13,778 nt of DNA from Candidatus Treponema excrementipullorum (GCA_018883625.1 JAHLFV010000010.1:1-13778), one strand, 5' to 3'; numbered from the stretch's first letter, positions 5,741-13,627 are shown. Made by a program: numbers and translations. The notes: generated from the sequence alone by a model not told the origin.

Positions 5741-7543
5741 ATGTTTACACGAAAGACAAAAATAGTTTGTTCAATGGGGCCTACTACTGCCGATGATGTA
5801 ATAATCGAAAAACTTTTGAAGGCAGGAATGAATGTAGCCCGTTTTAATTTTTCTCACGGAACACATGAAAGCCAAAGAGAAGCTATGGACAGAGTTAAGC
5901 GGGTATCGGAAAAAACACATCTTCCGGTAGCCTTGCTTTTGGATACAAAGGGTCCTGAAATCAGAACGGGAGATACGGCGGGAGATAAAGCTGTTACCAT
6001 TACCGCCGGCGACACGGTGCTTGTAACTACAGACGGTCACATGACTGTTCCTGCAGAACACGGTAAACCTGCCCGTTTGTCTCTTAACTGGAAGGATTTT
6101 GCTGGTAAAGCTACAGCCGGCGTCAGAGTGCTTATTGCCGACGGACTTTTGGAGCTGGAAGTACTGGGTAGCGATGGGACAACTGTTACCTGTAAAGCAA
6201 AAAATACCGGTGCTATACGCAGTAAGAAAAATGTAAACCTTATCGGTCTCCATGCCATGTTACCTATTATCAACGAGCAAGACAAAAAGGACATTGCTTT
6301 TGGGGTTGAGCAGGGAGTTGATTTTATTGCAGCCAGTTTTGTCAGCTTTGCTTCCGAAATCCACGAAATACGGCGGTATTTGGAAACTTTGAATTCAAAG
6401 GCTAAAATCATTGCAAAAATAGAAAACGAAGAAGGTGTTAACAATATCCGGGAAATTGCGGAAGCAGCCGACGGTATTATGGTTGCCCGAGGAGACTTGG
6501 GTGTGCAGTTGCCCACAGAGCAAATTCCTTTGGCTCAAAAACATATTATCGGTGTGTGTCATGCCGTGGGAAAACCGGTAATCACTGCTACTCAAATGTT
6601 GGACTCCATGATTGTGAATCCCCGCCCCACTCGGGCAGAGCTGACAGACGTTGCCAATGCTATTTTTGACGGCACCGATGCGGTTATGCTTTCCGGCGAA
6701 ACTGCCAACGGTTCCTATCCTGTAGAAGCGGTGGAAACCATGTCCCGTATAGCGTTGACGGTAGAAGATTCACCGGAATTCTGCAAGAAAATGTATCAGG
6801 ATAATTCCTTTACCGATTATTCTGAAACAGGCAATATCGGTATGATTATGGCTCACAATGCCTACACTACAGCCCGAGATGTAAAGGCAATGGTTATTAT
6901 TGCCCCTACTCTTTCCGGTCATACTGCAAAAATGATCAGTAAGTTCCGCCCGGAACAGTCTGTTATTGCCGTTACTCCGGACCCTGTGGTAGCCCGTCAG
7001 TTGCTTTTGCATTGGGGTGTTATTCCCTTACTTACAAAGGTGGCAGACGATTCCGGCGAAATGGTGCAAAATGCCATTAAAATAGCCTTGGATGCAGGAG
7101 TTGTCCATATTTCTGACAGGATTGTTTTGGCAGCAGGTATTCCTTTGTACAGTCCTCTGATGCTTAATACTGTCCGAGTACTTCTTGTAGGAAATGTTTT
7201 GGCTCGGGGACATAATGGTGGTTGCGTAAATCAGGAAAAACCAAAAGTCAGCGGTCGTATAGTCCGGGCAAATACTGCTATGGAAGCTCTTAATCAGCTG
7301 AAACATACCGGCGGAGATATTTTGGTGTGTCCCACTATCGATCAGGATTTTACTCCACTGCTTAGGTTGGTAAACGGTGTTATTGCGGAAAACAGTTCTG
7401 AGTTATCGGAAGCCATTCTTTCTCTTGTTAATCCCAATCTTGTTTGGATCAGCGATGTTGCCGGGGCTTCCCAGACCCTTGAATCGGGACTGGTAGTCAC
7501 CATAGACGGTATCCAACACTTAGTTTATGAAGGAATTATTTAA
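5741..7543 (+). CDS. pyk: Pyruvate kinase with C-terminal PEP-utilising-like domain
   Basis: Pyruvate kinase makes pyruvate and ATP from phosphoenolpyruvate and ADP, the last step of glycolysis. The start MFTRKTKIVCSMGP is typical, followed by ARFNFSHG (33-40), DTKGPEIRTG, the signature AKIENEEGV (225-233, with Lys226 and Glu228), ARGDLGVQLP and the block TQMLDSM..NPRPTRAE. The protein has 600 residues, more than the usual 470 or so. The extra part (about 495-600) resembles the mobile phosphohistidine domain of PEP-utilising enzymes: GGDILVCPTIDQDF...TIDG..HLVYEG. Where active domains have S-H-A-A this one reads S-E-A-I (556-559), so the phosphorylatable His is missing and the domain is probably structural or regulatory, as in Bacillus-type kinases that carry such a tail. 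The gene stands alone, convergent with the PhnP-like gene. Confidence 0.97.
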   Translation: MFTRKTKIVCSMGPTTADDVIIEKLLKAGMNVARFNFSHGTHESQREAMDRVKRVSEKTHLPVALLLDTKGPEIRTGDTAGDKAVTITAGDTVLVTTDGHMTVPAEHGKPARLSLNWKDFAGKATAGVRVLIADGLLELEVLGSDGTTVTCKAKNTGAIRSKKNVNLIGLHAMLPIINEQDKKDIAFGVEQGVDFIAASFVSFASEIHEIRRYLETLNSKAKIIAKIENEEGVNNIREIAEAADGIMVARGDLGVQLPTEQIPLAQKHIIGVCHAVGKPVITATQMLDSMIVNPRPTRAELTDVANAIFDGTDAVMLSGETANGSYPVEAVETMSRIALTVEDSPEFCKKMYQDNSFTDYSETGNIGMIMAHNAYTTARDVKAMVIIAPTLSGHTAKMISKFRPEQSVIAVTPDPVVARQLLLHWGVIPLLTKVADDSGEMVQNAIKIALDAGVVHISDRIVLAAGIPLYSPLMLNTVRVLLVGNVLARGHNGGCVNQEKPKVSGRIVRANTAMEALNQLKHTGGDILVCPTIDQDFTPLLRLVNGVIAENSSELSEAILSLVNPNLVWISDVAGASQTLESGLVVTIDGIQHLVYEGII

Positions 7544-7553
7544 TAAGAGTTTT

Positions 7554-7577
7554 GTAACAGCTGTAAACAGCTGTTAC
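7554..7577. terminator. Perfect 10-pair hairpin between convergent genes
   Basis: GTAACAGCTG (7554-7563), loop TAAA, CAGCTGTTAC (7568-7577). It begins 11 bases after the pyk stop codon and its right arm overlaps the last codons and the TAA (7574-7576) of the PhnP-like gene. Neither strand has a U-tract, so it is not a textbook intrinsic terminator. It may stall RNA polymerase or protect both 3' ends. Confidence 0.55.
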
Positions 7578-8500
7578 AGCTCCAAGGTCAGTCCGTCATA
7601 GGCGGGGGAAAAACGGTACTCTGAAGGCACTTTGTATTCTTTTTTCAGGCTGTCCAAATAGCTTTGGATCTGCACGTGGGTCAAATCATGGCATATATGA
7701 GTGATCCATGTGTAAGGGGCGCCGATTTTTACCCCGATTTCAAAGGCTTCTTTCATGGAAAAGTGGGTGGTATGAGGTCGGGGACGCAAACCGTCTATGA
7801 CCACGTGTCGAAGTCGGTCTTTTACGGATAACAGTATGTCCATGGAAGTGTCCGGTATCTTACTGCAGTCTGTTAGATACGCAATTCCTTCACCAAAAGT
7901 TTTTGTTTTTTCGTCCCAATCTTTGAAAATCAACCATCCCACTGTAGGCTGGGAACCGTGAATTATGGGAACAGGAACCACAGCCATAGTTCCCAAAATT
8001 AGAGGCGCATCCTTTGTAAATGAAGTGCACAATTCCAAACTGATTTTTGGTTTTCCGCCTCCTAACTGGGTTGTGTTAAAAATATAAGAAAATCTAGTCC
8101 GTAAATCGGAAAGGGTCAATTCGTCGCCATATACCGGTAATCCCTTTCCGAAGGTTTCTCCGTGAACAATTTTTTGTCCTTCTTTGGCTCCCGGTTCATA
8201 AGATTTTGTGTAAGAGAAAATCCTGATGTCGTCCAAGCCGTTAAGATGATCTGCGTGGCTATGAGTCAACAGTAAAGCATGTAAGTTTTTTATTTTGTAC
8301 TTTAACGCCTGGCTTCTGAAATCCGGGCCGGTATCTATAACAAAGGAAAAGGGTTCTCTGTCGTCTTTTCTGCTTTCTGTGACCCACAAACTGGAACGGA
8401 AACGGGTATCTTTTGCGTTTGTAGAGGTACAACATTCACAGGGACAGGCTATTACCGGTATTCCGTGACTGGTACCGGTTCCCAAAAAGGTGCATTTCAT
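7574..8500 (-). CDS. PhnP-like metallo-beta-lactamase-fold hydrolase
   Basis: The 308-residue product starts MKCTFLGTGTSHGIPV, the usual opening of the PhnP-like branch of metallo-beta-lactamase-fold enzymes. A Cys cluster CPCECC (19-24) follows, as in PhnP-type proteins with a structural zinc. The metal-binding motif is H80-S-H-A-D-H85. Further candidate ligands are H181, D211 in YLTDCSKIPD, and a His in H-T-T-H (243-246) or T-H-I-C-H (267-271). PhnP itself cleaves cyclic phosphate esters of ribose. No phn operon is present, so the substrate here is unknown; a cyclic phosphate or nucleotide is a family-based guess. There is no signal peptide, so it is cytoplasmic. The start fits the family exactly, yet has no real Shine-Dalgarno site. 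Confidence 0.88.
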   Translation of the reverse strand: MKCTFLGTGTSHGIPVIACPCECCTSTNAKDTRFRSSLWVTESRKDDREPFSFVIDTGPDFRSQALKYKIKNLHALLLTHSHADHLNGLDDIRIFSYTKSYEPGAKEGQKIVHGETFGKGLPVYGDELTLSDLRTRFSYIFNTTQLGGGKPKISLELCTSFTKDAPLILGTMAVVPVPIIHGSQPTVGWLIFKDWDEKTKTFGEGIAYLTDCSKIPDTSMDILLSVKDRLRHVVIDGLRPRPHTTHFSMKEAFEIGVKIGAPYTWITHICHDLTHVQIQSYLDSLKKEYKVPSEYRFSPAYDGLTLEL

Positions 8501-8506
8501 ACCTAC

Positions 8507-8535
8507 AGCATAAATAGTGGTGTATAATTAGTCAA
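8507..8535 (-). promoter_or_regulatory. Promoter of the PhnP-like gene, predicting a leaderless mRNA
   Basis: The minus strand reads TTGACT (8530-8535), 17 bases, then TATGCT (8507-8512), and the ATG follows after six bases (GTAGGT). The predicted start of transcription coincides with the start codon. Confidence 0.55.
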
Positions 8536-8550
8536 TATTGGCAATAATGC

Positions 8551-8610
8551 TTTCCCGTCGGGAAAACTAATGTCTTATTTCTTGCAATACTATAACTTTT
8601 TGTATTACAA
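8551..8610. other. Two inverted repeats in a divergent intergenic region
   Basis: TTTCCC-GTC-GGGAAA (8551-8565) is a perfect six-base inverted repeat. TTGCAATAC (8582-8590) and GTATTACAA (8602-8610) match as an inverted repeat at eight of nine positions with an 11-base spacer. Both lie upstream of the PhnP-like promoter, between two divergent genes, where operators are common. No known regulator motif was recognised. Confidence 0.4.
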
Positions 8611-8663
8611 TGGTTCAAGCTTTTACAGGTGCCGGTGGTACCGTGTGGAGCAAAATAGTATGA

Positions 8664-8692
8664 TTTACAAAATCTGTATCCATAAGTAGAGA
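8664..8692 (+). promoter_or_regulatory. Possible promoter of the YihY/cNBD gene, with leader hairpin
   Basis: TTTACA (8664-8669), 17 bases, TAGAGA (8687-8692); the -10 box is poor. A perfect CTGTATC/GATACAG stem (8674-8680, 8691-8697) overlaps the spacer and the -10 box, so this could be an operator rather than a leader structure. Confidence 0.25.
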
Positions 8693-8722
8693 TACAGTAC
8701 AGGCTTCTTTATAAGGCAAGTT

Positions 8723-9985
8723 ATGAAAAAATATACACTGAGAACTTTTATACAGGAATCTTTTTTAACCATTGAGTTTTTTATGCAAAACGACTTGATA
8801 ACCTATGCTTCTGCCTGTGCCTTTGGTTTTTTGTTTTCTCTTTTGCCCATTTTAATTATGACGGCTTCCATTTTGATAGGTGTTTTGGACACATCACCTG
8901 AAGCTTTGGACTTTCTCTACGAAATGGATTCTTCTTTGCTCTCTGTTATCGATGTACCTAAAGTCATTGATTTTATTTTGCACTTTAACAGTGGCTTGTT
9001 TTTTAAGATAGTGTTGGGAGTATTTATTTTTTGGATGGCTCGGCGGTTGTTCATGTCTACAGTAAAAGGGATTCGGTGTATTTTTCATACAGAAAGTCAA
9101 CGGAGACCTTCCATATACCAGTTGATAATTATAGCCAGCGAAGTTGTTCTTGTTGTTTCTTTATCCCTGATAATTTTTTTGATAAGTTCCGGTTCAACTT
9201 TGTTGCAACTGCCTTTTTTTAAGTCTTTTATTCCACCCTTTGTATATAGTTTGCTTTCTACCATTATCAGTTTTACGCCTGTTATCTTGATGTTTTTTAT
9301 TGTGAGTATCTCGTACCGGGTTGCTCCGGGGATTAAATTACCCTGGAGTAAAAATTTTTTGGCAACCCTTTGTTGTACGGTAAGTTTTTTTGTTTTTAGT
9401 TATTTTTCATCTTACTTTACGGATATTGCAAAGTATAACATGATATACGGTGTTTTAAGTGCAATTATCATGCTGTTGCTACGGGTTTTTGTGTTTTTTA
9501 TTCTTTATCTCTTCTTTGCCCAAGCATTGTTCGTTCATCATTTTTTTAATCAATTACTTTTGGCAGAATTGTATTTATTGCCTTCTCGGGATACAGAAAA
9601 TCTTATCTTACTTTTCCGCCGACTACTGTTTGTAGATCCCGATTATTTTATCAACAAAAAATCTATTGGGATTGAATACGGCAAAGGCAGTATTATCTAT
9701 AATGCAGGCGATGCCAGTAAAGATATATTTTACATAGCCCAAGGTTCTGTTACGGTAACAAAAAACAATTTTGTGGAATACTACGACAAAGGCTCGTTTT
9801 TTGGTGAGGTAGCCTGCATTTTAGGTAAAAATCGGGAAGAAAGTGCCACAGCCGTCTCTGATGTGCATCTTATAAAAATCGATGCAGAGGACTTTCTTTT
9901 TATGCTGGAAAAAAACCCGGAAGCAAACAAAAAAGCTTTATCCCGATTGTCTTCTTATTTCTCACAACACAAGGAATTTTCCTGA
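8723..9985 (+). CDS. YihY/BrkB-family membrane protein fused to a cyclic-nucleotide-binding-like domain
   Basis: The 420-residue protein has two parts. Residues 1 to about 275 form a YihY/BrkB (UPF0761) domain with about six membrane segments (near 30-55, 93-110, 137-158, 168-197, 213-233, 242-272), including the family-like stretch YGVLSAIIMLLLRVF. This family was once misnamed ribonuclease BN and its function is unsettled. Residues 300-410 form a cyclic-nucleotide-binding-like domain: GSIIYNAGD, IFYIAQGSVTV, F-F-G-E (359-362) and R371 followed by SATA. The conserved Arg is at the expected distance from FGE, but two Glu residues separate it from SAT, so ligand binding is uncertain. The cytoplasmic domain could gate or sense for the membrane part. 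A weak AAGG site lies before the ATG. Its stop codon faces the rluA-type gene. Confidence 0.85.
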   Translation: MKKYTLRTFIQESFLTIEFFMQNDLITYASACAFGFLFSLLPILIMTASILIGVLDTSPEALDFLYEMDSSLLSVIDVPKVIDFILHFNSGLFFKIVLGVFIFWMARRLFMSTVKGIRCIFHTESQRRPSIYQLIIIASEVVLVVSLSLIIFLISSGSTLLQLPFFKSFIPPFVYSLLSTIISFTPVILMFFIVSISYRVAPGIKLPWSKNFLATLCCTVSFFVFSYFSSYFTDIAKYNMIYGVLSAIIMLLLRVFVFFILYLFFAQALFVHHFFNQLLLAELYLLPSRDTENLILLFRRLLFVDPDYFINKKSIGIEYGKGSIIYNAGDASKDIFYIAQGSVTVTKNNFVEYYDKGSFFGEVACILGKNREESATAVSDVHLIKIDAEDFLFMLEKNPEANKKALSRLSSYFSQHKEFS

Positions 9986-10033
9986 TTTTTTTGAATTGAC
10001 AAATAAACAGGTACCCCCCGGTAATCAAAAAAA
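9986..10033. other. Inverted repeat filling the gap between two convergent stop codons
   Basis: The 48 bases between the TGA of the YihY/cNBD gene and the TAG of the rluA-type gene start with TTTTTTTGA (9986-9994) and end with its exact complement TCAAAAAAA (10025-10033). So each stop codon is followed directly by seven Ts on its own strand. The stable stem that a terminator needs before the T run is weak or absent on both sides. Confidence 0.45.
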
Positions 10034-10726
10034 CTACAGTTCCAAGGCCATTAAAGCTGTTGTCATGTGCTGGGGCAAAGAGATTTTCAAAGTTTTCTGG
10101 GTATTTCCTATAGGTAATTGCAGTTGAACAGCAGCCAATTGTAAATCTTTAATACCCAACTGCTTTTTTATCCATTTATTTTTTTTAAACAAACCGTACT
10201 TGTCATCGGCAACTATGGGACATCCTTCCTGAGACAGATGTATTCTGATTTGATGCATTCTGCCAGTTCCCAGCTGTAATTCCAAAAGTGATACAATTTC
10301 TTCTTGGCTTTCGCCTTCGGAATTTTCAAGAATCACCTTCTTGCTCTTGAGGATTTTGTAAGCCGTGAAAGCCGGCTTTTTGTCTTTTCCCACCGCTGCG
10401 GTAAAAGTGCCTGTCTTTCCCACTGCAGTTTCCGGTTTAAGATTGTGAGGCAAACCAAAACACAGAGCGTTGTATATTTTTTTTACTTTACCGCCGGCTA
10501 TCAGTTGAATCCATGTGTGGGCGGTTTTTGAGTTTTTTGCCACCACCAACAATCCCGACGTGTCTTTATCCAATCGATGTACCGGATAGATTTTGTACCC
10601 TACTCGTTGTGTCAGCATTTCATCTAAGGGATGCTTTACCCCTTCCCCGCCCTGAACGGCTACACCTTTGGGTTTATTTACAACAAATATTTCTTCGTTT
10701 TCAAAGACTATCGGTAGTACACTCAT
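10034..10726 (-). CDS. RluA-family RNA pseudouridine synthase
   Basis: The 230-residue protein turns selected uridines of rRNA or tRNA into pseudouridine. It carries NKPKG (17-21) and the family signature H-R-L-D-K-D-T-S-G-L (50-59) with the catalytic Asp53, then the KIYNALCFG strand, GRMHQIRIHL, and VADDKYG. There is no N-terminal S4 RNA-binding domain; the protein starts at the catalytic core, as in short members such as RluA, TruC or YlyB-like enzymes, so the target site cannot be assigned. The ATG is preceded by CTTTTTT with no Shine-Dalgarno site, directly behind a -10 box. It diverges from the transglutaminase-like gene. Confidence 0.93.
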   Translation of the reverse strand: MSVLPIVFENEEIFVVNKPKGVAVQGGEGVKHPLDEMLTQRVGYKIYPVHRLDKDTSGLLVVAKNSKTAHTWIQLIAGGKVKKIYNALCFGLPHNLKPETAVGKTGTFTAAVGKDKKPAFTAYKILKSKKVILENSEGESQEEIVSLLELQLGTGRMHQIRIHLSQEGCPIVADDKYGLFKKNKWIKKQLGIKDLQLAAVQLQLPIGNTQKTLKISLPQHMTTALMALEL

Positions 10727-10733
10727 AAAAAAG

Positions 10734-10762
10734 AGTATAAACTGTAACTATCTTTGCTACAA
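10734..10762 (-). promoter_or_regulatory. Promoter of the rluA-type gene, predicting a leaderless mRNA
   Basis: The minus strand reads TTGTAG (10757-10762), 17 bases, TATACT (10734-10739), and the ATG follows after seven bases (CTTTTTT). The mRNA should begin at or very near the start codon. Confidence 0.65.
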
Positions 10763-10822
10763 GGGTATTAGATACAATACCGATACTAAATATGCAACGG
10801 TGTACAGAATCCGGGAGGTTTT

Positions 10823-12082
10823 ATGAAAACAAAAAAACTCTGTCTTTTGTCCGTATTTTTATTGCTTGTATCTTTTGCCCGGGCAGAAGTTTTAGGCTCT
10901 TCTGTTTATGGCTATTCCATAGATTTTCCGGAAGGTTTTTTCTTACAGGAAGCTACTCAAGATAATACGGGTTTTCATTTGACCCACAGTTTTTTGCCGG
11001 CAGAGACCGTCATCAGAATCTACAAACAAAGTCAGTACGGAAACTCCCAAGAAGCCTTATCGGACACTTTGACAAAATTATCGGGACGGGGTGACTTTTC
11101 CCAAGTGGATTGGCTTAACAGAGATTGTACCATTGCCGACTTTGTTATCAATCCTGCTCAAGACGGTACATTATTCAAAGGATGGGCAGTCTCTTCCGAT
11201 TTGCCTTTGGATAAAGGTTATATTGTTTTGCTGGCATATTCACCTTTGGGGAACAAAGACGATTTGGATCAATCCATGCATCAGTTTTTGATTTCTGTTA
11301 TAGATTCTCTTATGTTTACGACCCAGCGGGGAAGTTATTTTAATCCGGGTCCTGTTACAACCTTCTCCTTTCCTCGGACTACTCCCTCCGGCAATATTTC
11401 GGAAGATTTTTCGCAAGAATCACCGGAAGGTTCCCCAGAGACTTTCCCCCAAAACAAAGAAGCTGTTACTCTTTCTATTAACGGTACGGAAGTTCACACC
11501 GCTATCTACCCTCAAGATATCGAAGCTCAGGAATTCGTTATTGAACGGGAATTTGCTGTCTTAAATCTGTATGCCGGCACCGATTTGGCTATTTCTGCCT
11601 GGACACGGTACTATAACCAAATTTATCGTTGTTCCTTTGCCAGTTTGGAAGAAGCTTCTTTTGCCATTTTTGCCCGACTGCGGGAAAAAGACTCCGTAAA
11701 AAATGCAGAAAACAAAGACTTGGCTTTAGCTCAAGAGCTTTTAACGTGGACTCAGAATTTCACATACAAGCGGGATACTCAGTCTACAGACTTTTCTTCC
11801 CCCACCGCTGTTTTGGCAGGTAAAACTTTTTCTGACTGCGACAGCCGTTCTTTATTGCTGGCTATTTTACTCCATCAAATGAATTATAAAACTCTGATGT
11901 TTTTGTCTCCTGTTCATCAACATGCCATGTTAGGGATAGCTATAGATGCTCCCGGAGCAAAAATGGCTGTAAATAATACAAATTATTTGGTGGGAGAAAC
12001 CACGGCACCAGTGGCAATCGGCTTAATTGCCAAAGATATTTCCGTTATAACTGACTGGATACCGGTGGTTTTTCCCGAATAA
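10823..12082 (+). CDS. Exported transglutaminase-like protein
   Basis: The 419-residue product starts with a signal peptide (MKTKK, hydrophobic core, cleavage likely after A-R-A at 21), so it is probably periplasmic. Residues 25 to about 175 (YGYSIDFPEGF...) look like a beta-rich domain seen in treponemal exported proteins. A Ser/Pro-rich linker follows near 180-215. The C-terminal part matches the transglutaminase-like cysteine fold: a Cys in S-D-C339-D-S-R-S before a helix, a His in V-H365-Q-H367-A, and NYLVGETT (387-394), where the third triad residue is usually an Asp or Glu. Such proteins may be peptidases, cross-linkers or inactive binders; the substrate is unknown. GGGAGG (10813-10818) lies four bases before the ATG, a strong Shine-Dalgarno site unlike that of its divergent neighbour. 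Confidence 0.8.
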   Translation: MKTKKLCLLSVFLLLVSFARAEVLGSSVYGYSIDFPEGFFLQEATQDNTGFHLTHSFLPAETVIRIYKQSQYGNSQEALSDTLTKLSGRGDFSQVDWLNRDCTIADFVINPAQDGTLFKGWAVSSDLPLDKGYIVLLAYSPLGNKDDLDQSMHQFLISVIDSLMFTTQRGSYFNPGPVTTFSFPRTTPSGNISEDFSQESPEGSPETFPQNKEAVTLSINGTEVHTAIYPQDIEAQEFVIEREFAVLNLYAGTDLAISAWTRYYNQIYRCSFASLEEASFAIFARLREKDSVKNAENKDLALAQELLTWTQNFTYKRDTQSTDFSSPTAVLAGKTFSDCDSRSLLLAILLHQMNYKTLMFLSPVHQHAMLGIAIDAPGAKMAVNNTNYLVGETTAPVAIGLIAKDISVITDWIPVVFPE

Positions 12083-12135
12083 TCCACATACAGGAAATCC
12101 CTTTACAGTTTAGAGGTACACCGAGCTCCATAAGT

Positions 12136-12186
12136 AAAAAAAAGGCTGTCCAACTTTGAAGTACATTTGACTTCCCGGACAGTCTT
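12136..12186 (-). terminator. Terminator of purB, possibly bidirectional
   Basis: AAGGCTGTCC (12142-12151) pairs with GGACAGTCTT (12177-12186) with one mismatched G-T, and an inner GAAGT/ACTTC tightens the loop. On the minus strand the stem is followed by eight Ts (12136-12143), just past the purB stop codon. The plus strand has only a short T run, so it may also weakly end the transglutaminase-like transcript. Confidence 0.8.
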
Positions 12187-12193
12187 AATCATT

Positions 12194-13621
12194 TTACAAA
12201 GTATTCATTAAGTTTTTGTATTTTTCAGACAGCTTTTTTGCTTTTTTTACAGCTAAACCGCAATACCGCTCCGGATGAGCAAAAAATCCTTCCGGGTCTT
12301 CCACTCCCAATTTTTCCAACTGGGCAGTAATTTTATTGTACGCATCGGGATGTCGCACAAGCACTTGGTAAAAAGAGTCTCCGGTTTTTTCTGCTTCCAA
12401 AGTGATTTTGCGAATCACTTCATGACCGTCGGAAACTCCGGCTTCTGCCAACAGGATGTAAGCCGGCTCTGCCAAAACCCCTCCCAACACCTTGCCACCG
12501 GCATTGGAAAGATTCCGCATCATGTTTTCTTTGTCTCCCTGTAAGCCGGAAACTACACTTTTCATACGGGCTACTGCCATGGCAAAGCCGGCAAGGTAGT
12601 CAGCAATAAAACGCTGACTGGCTGAGTTTGACAAGTCCCGCTGATGCTCGGATATCTGATCCATAAAAAAGGTCATAACTCGGGGAGCAAAGGCTTTCCA
12701 CAGAGATTTAACGTGTTCACTGTTCCAGGGATTACGTTTCTGTGGCATAGTGGAAGAGCCTACCTGTGTAGAACTGAAATACTCAAAAACTTCACCGATT
12801 TCGGAACGCTGCAAATTACGTAAATCGTCTGCCAAATTAGCTATAATACCGAAGGCAACATTACATTCCAAAAGCAGTCGCAGTAAATATTCCGGTTCCA
12901 CCAACTGAGTTGAGTGCTCGGAGGGTTCCAGTCCAAGATAAGACAGGTACCGTCTTTCCAAATCTTCCGGGTCTTTTACAATCATGGAAGGTCCGTTGTA
13001 CGCACCTACGGGACCGGCTAATTTACCCTTTAACTCCTTTGAGCGTCTCTCTATTTCCAAAACAGATTTTCCCAATCGGGAAACATATTCTGCAACGGCA
13101 AAACCAAAGGTAATGGGAACTGCGTGCTGACCGTGAGTCCGTCCCACCTGAGGAGTCTCCGCTTCTCGGTCTGCTATGGTGCAGAGGTGCAGCTCCAACT
13201 CTTTAAGTAAAGGAAGGATAACCTGCTGGACACAATCCCGTACCCGAACAGAAAGAGCTGTATCCAAAATGTCAACACTGGTGGCTCCCAAATGCACTAA
13301 AGGTGCTACGTCCGCAGAAACCTTTGTTTTCATTACATTGACCAAAGCTCGGATATTGTGCTTTGTTTTTTCTTCTTCTTCATACACTTCTGCAGGTTCT
13401 ATACGTGCAATAACCCGATCAAGCTCTCTTTCTCTTTCCGGCGTCAATTCATTCCGAATGGAGAGGTGGGCTTTAATCAAAGCAATTTCTGCCTTTGCAC
13501 AATAAATTACGGCAGCTTGTTCGGAAATATACTCGGAAAGAGATTCAAAAACAGATGCTTCGGAAAGTGAGTATCTGTGATCTAAAGGGGAAATATTAAA
13601 GAATATATTGCGTGTTTCCAT
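12194..13621 (-). CDS. purB: Adenylosuccinate lyase
   Basis: PurB splits fumarate from SAICAR and from adenylosuccinate in purine synthesis, as a cytoplasmic homotetramer. The 475-residue protein, from METRNIFFNISPLDHRY, has the fumarase/aspartase-superfamily motifs: GATSVDILDTA (the TS at 114-115), R-T-H-G-Q-H (161-166) and the signature S-S-T-M-P-Q-K-R-N-P-W-N-S-E (289-302) of the flexible catalytic loop, with a C-terminal ADSL-type helix region. The reading frame stays open upstream for 42 more codons to 13747, but those codons cross an intrinsic terminator and sequencing adapter, so ATG 13619-13621 is the true start. It is directly preceded by a -10 box. The gene is alone and converges on the transglutaminase-like gene. 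Confidence 0.95.
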   Translation of the reverse strand: METRNIFFNISPLDHRYSLSEASVFESLSEYISEQAAVIYCAKAEIALIKAHLSIRNELTPERERELDRVIARIEPAEVYEEEEKTKHNIRALVNVMKTKVSADVAPLVHLGATSVDILDTALSVRVRDCVQQVILPLLKELELHLCTIADREAETPQVGRTHGQHAVPITFGFAVAEYVSRLGKSVLEIERRSKELKGKLAGPVGAYNGPSMIVKDPEDLERRYLSYLGLEPSEHSTQLVEPEYLLRLLLECNVAFGIIANLADDLRNLQRSEIGEVFEYFSSTQVGSSTMPQKRNPWNSEHVKSLWKAFAPRVMTFFMDQISEHQRDLSNSASQRFIADYLAGFAMAVARMKSVVSGLQGDKENMMRNLSNAGGKVLGGVLAEPAYILLAEAGVSDGHEVIRKITLEAEKTGDSFYQVLVRHPDAYNKITAQLEKLGVEDPEGFFAHPERYCGLAVKKAKKLSEKYKNLMNTL

Positions 13622-13627
13622 ATCCCC

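Noticed and set aside
5771..6595. Long minus-strand frames within pyk
   Set aside because: They lie opposite a clearly identified gene, lack start signals and show no family motif.
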